A stretch of DNA of 9,023 bases from Methanomicrobiales archaeon (GCA_012797575.1 JAAZOW010000147.1:1-9023); one strand, 5' to 3'. Numbered from the stretch's first letter, positions 1 through 6,308 are shown. Notes: a model not told the origin generated them from the sequence alone. Numbers and translations: made by a program.

Positions 1-286
1 CCTCTGGGCGAGTGCGAAGCTTCAGGCTCTCGTGCGGGCGTTCTTCGAGCAGGGTAAGGTCGTCGCCGCCATCTGTCTTGCACCGGTCGTGCTGGCGCGG
101 GCAGGTATCCTCGCCGGGCGGCAGGCAACGGTCTACCCGAGTCCTGTGGCAGTGCAGGAGATGAAGGGGGCCGGGGCAAACCTCGTGGATATACCCATCG
201 TCGCTGATCGAGAGATCGTGACCGCGAACGGTCCCGAAGCCGCCGCCCAATTCGCGGACATCATCCTGACGAAACTGGAATGCTGA
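1..286 (+). CDS. DJ-1/PfpI family protein, C-terminal part (5' truncated)
   Basis: The reading frame is open from base 2, so the gene begins outside the window; about 94 codons remain and end in TGA. The segment A-A-I-C-L-A-P, followed by L-A-R-A-G-I-L-A-G-R and later V-T-A-N-G-P, matches the second half of DJ-1/PfpI (class I glutamine-amidotransferase-like) proteins. The cysteine sits at the nucleophile elbow. In PfpI-type peptidases and deglycases the next residue is usually His; here it is Leu, which resembles DJ-1-like members more than PfpI proper, so protease activity should not be assumed. Family roles include protein or nucleotide deglycation and stress protection; the substrate cannot be told from this fragment. 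The GTG at 32 is internal to the family domain and is not the start. The stop lies 20 nt before the glycosyltransferase start, suggesting one transcript. Confidence 0.85.
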   Translation, partial: LWASAKLQALVRAFFEQGKVVAAICLAPVVLARAGILAGRQATVYPSPVAVQEMKGAGANLVDIPIVADREIVTANGPEAAAQFADIILTKLEC

Positions 287-294
287 ACGATACT

Positions 295-301
295 GGAGGT
301 G
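295..301 (+). promoter_or_regulatory. Ribosome binding site deciding the glycosyltransferase start
   Basis: GGAGGTG lies 5 nt before GTG 307. No comparable site precedes the alternative ATG at 280, which lies inside the end of the upstream gene. Confidence 0.75.
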
Positions 302-306
302 GTGAA

Positions 307-993
307 GTGAGCCAGGCGGACTGCACCCTGGTGATCCCCGCGTATAATGAGGAGGCACGGATAGGGCCGCTCCTCGAGGAGCTCTCAGGGTTCTCCGGAG
401 ATCTGATCTTCGTCTGCGATGGGACCGATGCAACCTCTGCCGTCATCGGCGCGTTTGCAGACGATCATCCATCGCTCCGTATCAGGTGCCTGACATTCCC
501 GTCCCGGCTCGGGAAGGGGGGAGGGATCGTGGCTGGGATCAGGGAGGCGCAGACCCCATACATCGGCTATATGGATGCCGATGGCTCGACGTCGCTATCC
601 GAGATGGAGCGCCTCTTTGGCTGTCTGGCAACTGTTGATGGTGCCATCGGTTCGCGCTGGCTCCCGGGATCCGTACTTACAGCCCGACAAGATCTCAAGC
701 GCAGGGTCGAGAGCCGCCTCTTCAACCTCATGGTCCGGCTGCTTTTCGGGCTCGATTACCGGGACACCCAGTGCGGCGCCAAGGTCTTCCGGAGAGAAGC
801 GCTTGGGGCGGTCATCCCCTCCATCCGGTCGACCGGGTTTGAGTTCGATGTCGAGCTCCTCTGGCGGTTTCGGCAGACCGGCTACCGGGTGGAGGAGATC
901 CCGATCACCTGGGAGAACCGGGATGAGTCGAAGGTGGGGGCAGGGGATGCAGAGGCGATGCTCCGTGGCATGCTCCGCCTCCGGTTCGGGTGA
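307..993 (+). CDS. Family 2 glycosyltransferase, dolichyl-phosphate sugar synthase-like
   Basis: A 228-residue soluble GT-A enzyme of the DPM1 type. The N-terminal strand reads L-V-I-P-A-Y-N-E-E (residues 8-16), the metal/nucleotide-sugar motif D-A-D-G is at 90-93, and a D-T-Q-C-G-A-K motif at 153-159 and G-F-E-F-D-V-E at 177-183 are typical of dolichol-phosphate mannose/glucose synthases. No C-terminal membrane segment is present. The family moves a sugar from a nucleotide donor to a lipid phosphate at the cytoplasmic membrane face, feeding archaeal protein or S-layer glycosylation; the actual sugar is unknown. An in-frame ATG at 280 overlaps the preceding stop, but GTG 307 has a strong GGAGGTG site at 295-301 with 5-nt spacing and places the first beta strand correctly, so I prefer it. 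Oddity: the usual D-D-G-S nucleotide-binding motif is C-D-G-T here (residues 37-40). Confidence 0.9.
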   Translation: MSQADCTLVIPAYNEEARIGPLLEELSGFSGDLIFVCDGTDATSAVIGAFADDHPSLRIRCLTFPSRLGKGGGIVAGIREAQTPYIGYMDADGSTSLSEMERLFGCLATVDGAIGSRWLPGSVLTARQDLKRRVESRLFNLMVRLLFGLDYRDTQCGAKVFRREALGAVIPSIRSTGFEFDVELLWRFRQTGYRVEEIPITWENRDESKVGAGDAEAMLRGMLRLRFG

Positions 994-996
994 GGC

Positions 997-1001
997 TTTT
1001 T
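997..1001 (+). terminator. Possible U-tract terminator after the glycosyltransferase gene
   Basis: A run of five T follows the stop codon by 3 nt. Archaeal RNA polymerase can terminate at short U tracts without a hairpin, but five T is minimal, so this is only a candidate. Confidence 0.25.
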
Positions 1002-1039
1002 CGGGGCGCAAAGATTCGTCCCAGCTGGATCACACCGCA

Positions 1040-1320
1040 GTCATCATGCTGCTCCTGGTGCCCCTCTCAGCGATCGCGTCGGTGAAACTTGAGCGTGGAC
1101 CATATCGACCAGAGTCAACGATTGTCCGGAGCGCACAGCAACTTGGGATCCCTGTTGGTCTTCCCCTTCGCCGCCATATACGTGCTGAGCGAGATAGGCG
1201 TGGTTCCAGCTCACGGTACCCCACCTCCTCATACTCTCGGCTATCATACTGGTCGTCGATATCGGGCTCTTCCGGTTGAGCGTATCCACGTTCAGGAGAG
1301 ATGAGGTTACCACGAGGCGG
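1040..1320 (+). pseudogene. Decayed C-terminal end of an ABC-2 type transporter permease
   Basis: No single frame codes through this stretch, but family-like segments follow in order when frames are switched. Frame 2 from 1046 gives a hydrophobic M-L-L-L-V-P-L-S-A-I-A-S-V. Frame 1 around 1098-1143 gives T-I-S-T-R-V-N-D-C-P-E-R-T-A, resembling the S-S-R-V-N-D-P-R-T-A-Q-Q loop of archaeal ABC-2 permeases. Frame 2 supplies A-Q-Q-L-G at about 1136-1150, and frame 3 then gives a membrane helix S-L-L-V-F-P-F-A-A-I-Y-V-L-S-E-I-G-V-V. Frame 1 from 1210 gives a last helix followed by S-T-F-R-R-D-E-V-T-T-R-R, the usual R-x-E/D tail of these permeases. Only about the last 90 residues remain; the N-terminal part and the ATPase partner are absent. 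The pattern needs at least three frame changes, so it is a relic, not a gene. The family match is from memory of its motifs. Confidence 0.65.
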
Positions 1321-1370
1321 GTTGGCCTTTTCATCTCAAGCCTTTGCATGGTAGATCCGCCCACTGTGCC

Positions 1371-1387
1371 TCCCCCCCCAGGGGGGA
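1371..1387. repeat. Perfect C/G stem-loop, TCCCCCC-CCA-GGGGGGA
   Basis: Eight C, one A and six G form a perfect 7-bp inverted repeat with a 3-nt loop, between the permease relic and the HD-domain gene. No T tract follows. It could end read-through transcription from the relic, or simply be an unstable homopolymer region. Confidence 0.5.
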
Positions 1388-1397
1388 CAAACCGCCA

Positions 1398-1407
1398 GGT
1401 TTTAAGG
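1398..1407 (+). promoter_or_regulatory. Possible TATA box of the HD-domain gene
   Basis: The only AT-rich patch upstream of the gene (GGTTTTAAGG) is placed so that a start site about 25 nt downstream falls just before the ribosome binding site at 1430-1439. The match to the methanogen TATA consensus is poor. Confidence 0.3.
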
Positions 1408-1429
1408 GGGTGCGCGTGGATGAATCCCT

Positions 1430-1439
1430 AGGAGGTGGT
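1430..1439 (+). promoter_or_regulatory. Ribosome binding site deciding the HD-domain gene start
   Basis: AGGAGGTGGT is a near-perfect anti-16S match; its GGAGGTG core ends 5 nt before GTG 1443. It favours that start over the GTG at 1416 and the TTG at 1344. Confidence 0.75.
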
Positions 1440-1442
1440 CGG

Positions 1443-2399
1443 GTGCTTGAGAAGACGGTCTTTGCAGAGGAGTTTGAAGAGGGGATGCAGGTCGATGCGC
1501 CTTTCGTCGTGGATACCGTGGATCTGAGGGAGAAGCGGGACGGCGGTAAGTATATCCACCTCACCATATCGGACCGGACAGGGCAGGGTGCCTGCAAGGT
1601 CTGGGGGACGGCCGACCACAACGGGGAGCGGGTCGAGGAATTTTGCCGCAGAATCCAGGTGGGAGAGGTTTACCGGGTGAGGGGCTATGCGAAGGTCTAC
1701 AACGGCGCCTGTGAGGTGAACGTGAACGACGGGATCGCCTGCTTCGCGGCCCCGGTATCGGTGGACTTGGTCGATCCGTCGCTTTTTGTCTACGCGCCCG
1801 TCGACCATGCGGGCGTTCGCGGGGGACTTGCACGCATGATCGCAGCGATCGATGATCCGGGGATCTACGATCTCGTCTCCCGGGCCTTGAGCATGACAGA
1901 AGGGTTTCTTGAAGCGCCCGCCGCAAAACGCCGGCACCACGCCTACATCGGCGGTCTTGCGGAGCACACCCTCGAGACCGCGGAGATGGCGCTCTCCCTT
2001 GCCGGCAGCATCAGTCGGGCGGATATGGATACCGATATCCTCCTTGCAGGTGCCCTCCTCCATGATATCGGTAAGGCGTCGTGCTTCTGCCGCCGGGGGT
2101 TTTCGTTTGCCGCGCTCCCGGAGTACACCCTCGTTGGGCATACGGCGCTCGGGGCGGCAGCGCTCATGAAGTTCTCCGATGGGGTCGATCCTGCGCGGTT
2201 CAACCACATCCTCCATATCGTGATGGCGCACCACGGCCCCTACGGGGAGATCAAGCCCCGGACGCCGGAGGCCTGGGCGGTCCACTTCGCCGATAACGCG
2301 AGCGCCACCCTGCGGAGCGTATGCGACGATGTCAGCGATCTTGCGCCGGGGGAGGAGCGATTAGGGGCGCTGACGCGGCAGATGGTACACCGGTTCTGA
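1443..2399 (+). CDS. YhaM-like OB-fold/HD-domain phosphohydrolase (putative 3'-5' exoribonuclease)
   Basis: A 318-residue protein of the usual YhaM length and order: an N-terminal OB-fold (about residues 8-100, with Y-I-H-L-T-I-S-D-R-T-G and K-V-W-G) that would bind nucleic acid, then an HD domain (about 160-295). HD metal-ligand candidates are H165/H166, H175 in A-E-H-T, H207-D208 in L-L-H-D-I-G-K, H233 in V-G-H-T, H263-H264 in M-A-H-H-G, and D284 in F-A-D-N. Bacterial YhaM is a 3'-5' exonuclease acting on RNA and some DNA in the cytoplasm; exonuclease activity here is inferred from the family. The frame is open upstream to 1344, but GTG 1443 follows a strong AGGAGGTGGT (1430-1439), while upstream candidates lie in low-complexity, poly-C-containing sequence. 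The gene converges on copA with 11 nt between stops. Confidence 0.88.
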   Translation: MLEKTVFAEEFEEGMQVDAPFVVDTVDLREKRDGGKYIHLTISDRTGQGACKVWGTADHNGERVEEFCRRIQVGEVYRVRGYAKVYNGACEVNVNDGIACFAAPVSVDLVDPSLFVYAPVDHAGVRGGLARMIAAIDDPGIYDLVSRALSMTEGFLEAPAAKRRHHAYIGGLAEHTLETAEMALSLAGSISRADMDTDILLAGALLHDIGKASCFCRRGFSFAALPEYTLVGHTALGAAALMKFSDGVDPARFNHILHIVMAHHGPYGEIKPRTPEAWAVHFADNASATLRSVCDDVSDLAPGEERLGALTRQMVHRF

Positions 2400-2410
2400 A
2401 GATCGGCCTG

Positions 2411-4885
2411 TTATGCCAGGTCGGCGAGTTCACCGCGCCCGACGCCCGCCTGTCCCCTCTTCGCCGGCGGTGTATACGTCTTGAGGAGCAGCGAGAGCGA
2501 GACGACTGTCACCGATGAGAGGGCCATCGCGAGCGCCGCAAGCTCCGGCCGGAAGGTGATGCCGAAGGCGGGATGGAGCACGCCCGCTGCAAGCGGGATG
2601 AGGGCTGAGTTGTAGGCGAATGCCCAGAAGAGGTTCTGTTTGATCCGGGTCATCACCTTCCGGGAGAGCTCGATGGCCGCGACGGCATCGGTCAGGTCGT
2701 CGCGGATGAGGACGATATCCCCGCTCTCGATGGCGACATCCGTCCCACTCCCGATGGCGATCCCGACATCGGCCTGCGCGAGCGCAGGTGCATCGTTGAT
2801 CCCGTCGCCCACAAATGCCACCACCTCGCCCTTCGCCTGGAGATTCCGGACTTCCCGGGCCTTGTCCTGTGGCAACACTCCTGCGTGGACATCCTCGATC
2901 CCGACCTCTCGCGCGATGGCGTTCGCCGTCCGCTCGTTGTCGCCCGTGATCATCGTCACCGCAAGTCCCATCCTCTTCAGGTCCGCGATTGCAGCCTTCG
3001 TCGTCGGCTTCAGAGTATCGGCTACGGCGAGGATGCCGGCAAGCCCACCGGATGCGGCGACGAGGACCGCGGTCTTCCCCTCATCCTGGAGGGCGGCTAT
3101 CCGATCCTCGGCCTCTTCTGGAACTGTGGTGCCGTGCTCCTCGATGAACGGCTGGTTCCCGATCAGCACCTCCTCGTCCTCCACTACGGCACTGACCCCC
3201 CTGCCTCCGAAGGACATAAACCGTTCCGTTTCTGGAACTGAGATCCCGGCACTCTCCGCCCGCCGCACGACCGCTGCCCCGAGCGGGTGTTCCGAGTTCT
3301 TCTCGACCGCTGCCGCAATCGCGAGGACTCGGTCTTCCGGCATCCCGAACGTGATTACGTCAGTGACGTCCGGCCGCCCCCGGGTGAGGGTCCCGGTCTT
3401 GTCGAAGATGACCGTGGTCAGCCTCTCTGAGATCTCAAGCGCCTCACCGTTCCTGATCAGCACCCCGAACTCGGCGCCCCTGCCGATCCCGACGGTCACG
3501 GCGGTCGGGGTGGCGAGCCCGAGCGCACAGGGGCAGGCGACGACCAGAACCGATATGAGCACCGTGAGAGCAAAGAGGAGCGGGGCATCGAGGACCAGGT
3601 ACCAGACGAGGAAGGCGACGGTTGCTATCGTAAGGACGACCGGGATGAAGTAGGAGACCGCGACGTCAGCGATCCGCTGCACCGGGGGTTTTGAGCCCTG
3701 GGCATCGCGGACGAGCCTGATGATCTGTGAGAGCACCATGTCTCTCCCGATCTTCTCGGCCCGGACCCGGAGGACGCCGTTCACGTTTAGGGTGCCGCCG
3801 ACGACCTCATCGTCCTCCCGTTTATCCACCGGGATGGCCTCGCCGGTGATCATCGACTCGTCGACCGAGCTCTCACCGCCGACGACCATGCCATCCACAG
3901 GGACCTTCTCACCCGGCTTGATGAGGAGGATGTCGCCGACGACCACATCCTCGATCGGAACCTCGACCTCCCGCCCCTCCCGGAGCACCGTCGCGGTCTT
4001 CGGGCGGAGACCGATGAGGCTCTTGATGGCATCCGACGTCCTCCCCTTCGCCCGGGCCTCAAGGTAGCGGCCCAGTGTCAGGAACGCTGCGAGCATCACC
4101 GCGGTGTCGTAGAAGTTGAACGCGGGGGTGAGGACGATCTCAAACGTCCCAAGAAGGCTTGCACCATACGCGACGCCGATACCCATCGCGTACATGACGT
4201 CCATCGTCAGCGCCCGGTTGCGGAGCGCGGTGGCAGCCGCCCTGAATATGGGGGAGCTGACGTAGACGAAGACCGGGGCGGTGATGATGAGCATGATGAG
4301 GTTGATCGAGACCGGGAGGGCGGTTGCCCCCGGCGCCCCTGCGATCATGTAGAAGAAGAGCGGGATACTCACCGCAAGCCCGACGGTGAGTCGGCGGAAC
4401 TTGTCCCGAAGATCCTCTTCGTGCATCCGGGCCTCAACATCCTCGGGGACCTCCCCGGCGAGCCCCAGATACTGGAAGCCTGCAGCCACGATGGCCGCCC
4501 GGATCTCGGATATGGTGACGATCGCGGAGTTGTAGGTTATCTCGACGGTCTCAGTGGCCAGGTTGACTCTGGCTTCATAGACACCGTCGAGACCGGCAAG
4601 CGATGACTCGATCACCCCGGCACAGCTTACGCAGACCATGCCACCCACCCGGACGGTGACCTCGTCATGCACGACCCCAAACCCGGCCTCGTTGACCGCT
4701 TGTTCAAGGTCAGCGAGACTGGTTTTTGCCGGGTCGTATTCTACGGTGGCGGTCTCGGCCGCGAGGTTGACCTGGGCGTCGTAGACGTCGTCCTGGCCCC
4801 GGAGGGCCCGTTCCACATTCAGGGCGCAGGATGCGCAGTGCATCCCGGAGATCTTAAGTTCCGCTTTCTTCTTTTCCTCCGGCAT
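2411..4885 (-). CDS. copA: Cu+-exporting P1B-type ATPase CopA
   Basis: An 824-residue, full-length heavy-metal ATPase. Two N-terminal metal-binding (HMA) domains carry G-M-H-C-A-S-C (14-20) and G-M-V-C-V-S-C (82-88). Membrane helices follow at about 164-275, then the actuator domain with T-G-E-A (347-350). Next come the C-P-C metal site in the membrane (451-453), the phosphorylated aspartate in D-K-T-G-T-L (D495), S-E-H-P-L-G of the nucleotide domain (531-536), T-G-D-N (647-650) and G-D-G-I-N-D-A-P (693-700). The last helices carry Y758-N759 and M787-x-x-S790-S791. C-P-C with Y-N and M-x-x-S-S defines the Cu+ (P1B-1) subgroup, so the protein pumps monovalent copper, perhaps silver, out across the membrane. 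The ATG start has AGGTAG (complement of 4890-4895) 4 nt upstream. No copper chaperone or regulator gene is adjacent. A control region with inverted repeats lies upstream. Confidence 0.96.
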   Translation of the reverse strand: MPEEKKKAELKISGMHCASCALNVERALRGQDDVYDAQVNLAAETATVEYDPAKTSLADLEQAVNEAGFGVVHDEVTVRVGGMVCVSCAGVIESSLAGLDGVYEARVNLATETVEITYNSAIVTISEIRAAIVAAGFQYLGLAGEVPEDVEARMHEEDLRDKFRRLTVGLAVSIPLFFYMIAGAPGATALPVSINLIMLIITAPVFVYVSSPIFRAAATALRNRALTMDVMYAMGIGVAYGASLLGTFEIVLTPAFNFYDTAVMLAAFLTLGRYLEARAKGRTSDAIKSLIGLRPKTATVLREGREVEVPIEDVVVGDILLIKPGEKVPVDGMVVGGESSVDESMITGEAIPVDKREDDEVVGGTLNVNGVLRVRAEKIGRDMVLSQIIRLVRDAQGSKPPVQRIADVAVSYFIPVVLTIATVAFLVWYLVLDAPLLFALTVLISVLVVACPCALGLATPTAVTVGIGRGAEFGVLIRNGEALEISERLTTVIFDKTGTLTRGRPDVTDVITFGMPEDRVLAIAAAVEKNSEHPLGAAVVRRAESAGISVPETERFMSFGGRGVSAVVEDEEVLIGNQPFIEEHGTTVPEEAEDRIAALQDEGKTAVLVAASGGLAGILAVADTLKPTTKAAIADLKRMGLAVTMITGDNERTANAIAREVGIEDVHAGVLPQDKAREVRNLQAKGEVVAFVGDGINDAPALAQADVGIAIGSGTDVAIESGDIVLIRDDLTDAVAAIELSRKVMTRIKQNLFWAFAYNSALIPLAAGVLHPAFGITFRPELAALAMALSSVTVVSLSLLLKTYTPPAKRGQAGVGRGELADLA

Positions 4886-4923
4886 GGTACTACCTATTCT
4901 CGATCTCTGAGGCTAAAACATCT

Positions 4924-4939
4924 GCTATTTACCAATAGC
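4924..4939. promoter_or_regulatory. Perfect inverted repeat GCTATT-TACC-AATAGC upstream of copA
   Basis: A perfect 6-bp inverted repeat with a 4-nt spacer lies 39 nt before the copA start. If the TATA-like GATATATC at 4969-4976 drives copA, the repeat sits near the transcription start, a good place for a repressor. A copper-responsive role is inferred only from the gene it precedes. Confidence 0.4.
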
Positions 4940-4954
4940 CTCTTGCAAAAATCT

Positions 4955-4985
4955 CCCGATATGGTCGAGATATATCACTATCGGG
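4955..4985. promoter_or_regulatory. Inverted repeat CCCGATA-N17-TATCGGG around a TATA-like core
   Basis: Two perfect 7-bp arms (4955-4961 and 4979-4985) flank 17 nt containing the palindromic GATATATC at 4969-4976. That core is about 85 nt upstream of copA and could serve as its TATA box on the minus strand. The arms could be an operator shared by the divergent copA and HEAT-protein genes. Arms this short can also arise by chance. Confidence 0.4.
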
Positions 4986-4992
4986 GATCTAA

Positions 4993-5017
4993 TCTTTTAT
5001 ACATAACATTATATATT
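4993..5017 (+). promoter_or_regulatory. Promoter (TATA elements) of the HEAT-repeat gene
   Basis: Two AT-rich TATA-like stretches, TTTTATACATA near 4995-5005 and ATTATATATT at 5008-5017, lie in GC-rich surroundings. The second would place transcription start near 5040, giving a short leader that still contains the ribosome binding site at 5044-5050. Confidence 0.6.
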
Positions 5018-5055
5018 TGGGACCTCCCATAGCGCCGTATCCTGAGGTGACTGTA

Positions 5056-5925
5056 GTGCAGAGAAGAGGTGTTCCAGTAGGGGAGAGACAGTATGATGTT
5101 GACCGTATGGCGTCGGAGCGGGACGTCGATGGGCTGATCGAGGCGCTGCAGAAGAGCAGCGATCCTGAGGCGCGCAGGAAGGCCGCCCAGAGTCTCGGCA
5201 AACCCGGCGAGAGGAGGGTTATCGAGCCACTCATCGGTGCGCTTGCCGATCCCGTTCAGGCCGTCCGGGAGGCGGCTGCGAACGCACTCGTCGTGGTCGG
5301 GACGCTGGCGATCGAGCCGCTGGTCACCCTGCTTGAACGGCCTGATATCGCGGCGGTATACGGTATGCCACGGGAAGTGTCCCGGGAGGGAGTCACCCAG
5401 ATCGACCTTCTCGCCGGTCCGGAGGGTATACCGCCTGGGAAGAGGGCTCTCAGGCATGGGGGGGGCCTCACCCAGCATGACGCGTTTGGTGGTCCGAAGG
5501 ATCTCAGGCGAGCCGGTGGTCGGCGAGCGCTCGAGGAGGGGGAAGAGGGGGGGATCGCCCAGCATGACCTTCTCGCTGGCCCGGAAGGCATACCGCCCGA
5601 GAAACGGACCCTCCAGCACCGGGTTTTAGCACAACATGACCTCCTCGCTGGCCCGGAGGGCGTGAAGGAGCACAAAGTGTTCTTCCCGGGAGCCAGGAGG
5701 ACCGATGTCACGGTGGAAGAGGTCCCCCCCGGCATGAGACTGGGATTCCGGCGTGCGTATGCAGCCACCATCCTCGGTGAGATCGCTGATCCACGGGCAG
5801 AGGAACCCCTCATCCGCGCGCTCTCGGATGGTGATCCCCTCGTCAGGAGGGCGGCCGGGAGTGCGATCATGAGGTTCCGCGAGAAACGGGGTGAACCAAC
5901 GCCGGTGTCACCAGCATCCAGGTGA
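5056..5925 (+). CDS. HEAT-repeat protein interrupted by a repeated Q-H-D-L-L-A-G-P-E-G block
   Basis: A 289-residue cytoplasmic-looking protein with no signal or membrane segment. Residues about 19-95 are HEAT/PBS-lyase-type helical repeats, with runs such as D-G-L-I-E-A-L, R-R-K-A-A-Q-S-L-G and E-P-L-I-G-A-L. One more repeat lies at about 230-275 (A-A-T-I-L-G-E-I-A-D-P-R-A-E-E-P-L-I). Between them, residues about 113-205 are not HEAT: they hold four copies of a Q-[HI]-D-x-x-[AG]-G-P-[EK]-[GD] motif. HEAT repeats usually act as protein-binding scaffolds; no catalytic residue is seen and the partner is unknown. GTG 5056 is chosen because GAGGTGA (5044-5050) precedes it by 5 nt; the frame is open upstream, but earlier starts lie in or next to the promoter. 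The gene is single and diverges from copA. Confidence 0.8.
   Translation: MQRRGVPVGERQYDVDRMASERDVDGLIEALQKSSDPEARRKAAQSLGKPGERRVIEPLIGALADPVQAVREAAANALVVVGTLAIEPLVTLLERPDIAAVYGMPREVSREGVTQIDLLAGPEGIPPGKRALRHGGGLTQHDAFGGPKDLRRAGGRRALEEGEEGGIAQHDLLAGPEGIPPEKRTLQHRVLAQHDLLAGPEGVKEHKVFFPGARRTDVTVEEVPPGMRLGFRRAYAATILGEIADPRAEEPLIRALSDGDPLVRRAAGSAIMRFREKRGEPTPVSPASR
5398..5661 (+). repeat. Four in-frame coding repeats inside the HEAT-repeat gene
   Basis: Copies begin at 5398, 5473, 5560 and 5632 (residues 115, 140, 169 and 193), spaced 75, 87 and 72 nt. Copies 1 and 3 extend through I-P-P-x-K-R-x-L-x-H; copy 2 is the most divergent (Q-H-D-A-F-G-G-P-K-D). Over their first 30 nt copies 3 and 4 differ at three sites, all synonymous (CAG/CAA, CTT/CTC, GAA/GAG). 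Copies 1 and 3 also differ mostly at silent third positions. This shows the repeat is kept as protein in this frame. Confidence 0.8.
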
Positions 5926-5964
5926 TACCGGGATATGTCGGTTCTGGTGCGTGGAATGGATCGC

Positions 5965-5995
5965 CACCCCTCCGTGGCGCCTTCGTGGAGGGGTG
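5965..5995. repeat. Inverted repeat CACCCCTCC-N13-GGAGGGGTG downstream of the HEAT gene
   Basis: Perfect 9-bp arms (5965-5973 and 5987-5995) with a 13-nt loop lie 40 nt past the HEAT-gene stop. As RNA it would form a stable hairpin that could protect the 3' end or aid termination. No U tract follows, so it is not called a terminator. Confidence 0.55.
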
Positions 5996-6018
5996 TGAGA
6001 TCCTGGTCAGACAGAGGG

Positions 6019-6026
6019 TATAATAA
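6019..6026 (+). promoter_or_regulatory. TATA-like site in the gene-poor region
   Basis: TATAATAA stands out in GC-rich sequence. Transcription would start near 6045-6050, before the doubtful small ORF at 6065 and the zinc-ribbon ORF at 6341. It is placed by composition and position only. Confidence 0.35.
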
Positions 6027-6064
6027 AGGAAGACCGCACAAGTTAGACCCCGTAGGCAACCAGG

Positions 6065-6289
6065 GTGCAGCCAATCCTGAACTCCTTTCGACCCGCTGGC
6101 GGCACACGCCTCTATGGTATCTCCGGCGCGAAGGTCGCTCCGGGCGTATTCTCTATGGAAGGCGCTGTAGGTGCCAGGATCGGTCCGGCAGGCAATGTCT
6201 GCCACCCCGGGAGACCGGACCACCGCCTTCCCATGATCCTTCGTCGGGATGGCGGGAGCTCCGGCCTATGCGAAAAGAACGAGTCCTGA
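6065..6289 (+). CDS. Doubtful small ORF, possible remnant of a beta-helix-type protein
   Basis: A GTG-initiated frame of 74 codons. I do not recognise it. Residues about 10-45 are rich in spaced glycine (Y-G-I-S-G-A-K-V-A-P-G, then M-E-G-A-V-G-A-R-I-G-P-A-G-N-V), faintly recalling polymer-forming (bactofilin-like) or other left-handed beta-helix repeats. The C-terminal third looks random. No clear ribosome binding site precedes the start, but a TATA-like site lies at 6019-6026. The surrounding 5926-6340 has no better candidate: the overlapping frame 5935-6333 is Arg- and Pro-rich, as expected of a GC-rich shadow. This may be noncoding or a gene fragment. Confidence 0.25.
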   Translation: MQPILNSFRPAGGTRLYGISGAKVAPGVFSMEGAVGARIGPAGNVCHPGRPDHRLPMILRRDGGSSGLCEKNES

Positions 6290-6308
6290 GGGGATCTTGG
6301 AGATCTCC
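6290..6308. repeat. Hairpin GGGGATCT-TGG-AGATCTCC
   Basis: An 8-bp stem (one G-U pair if transcribed) with a 3-nt loop begins directly after the stop of the small ORF at 6289 and lies 32 nt before the zinc-ribbon ATG. No T tract follows. It could be a transcript-end structure or a leader element. Confidence 0.4.

Noticed and set aside
575..1279. Plus-strand ORF of 234 codons overlapping the glycosyltransferase
   Set aside because: Ser/Arg-rich out-of-frame shadow of the glycosyltransferase; only its last part coincides with one frame of the permease relic.
1428..2285. Minus-strand ORF of 285 codons opposite the HD-domain gene
   Set aside because: The plus strand carries complete OB-fold and HD motifs with a strong ribosome binding site; the antisense product has no recognisable pattern.
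2640..3653. Long plus-strand ORF (337 codons) inside copA
   Set aside because: It is antisense to an intact, motif-complete CopA and is dominated by Ser, Arg, Ala and Thr, as expected of the complement of a GC-rich gene.
5398..5661. Repeat block considered as a CRISPR array or noncoding tandem repeat
   Set aside because: Units are unequal in spacing (75, 87 and 72 nt), in frame within a gene, and differ mainly at synonymous third positions.
5965..5995. Hairpin after the HEAT gene as an intrinsic terminator
   Set aside because: No U tract follows the stem, so it is recorded only as an inverted repeat.
5256..6107. Long minus-strand ORFs across the HEAT gene and downstream (5256-6107 and 4978-5619)
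   Set aside because: They show repeats only because the sense strand does. The differences between repeat copies are silent in the plus frame, not in these frames, and no ribosome binding site or family motif is present.
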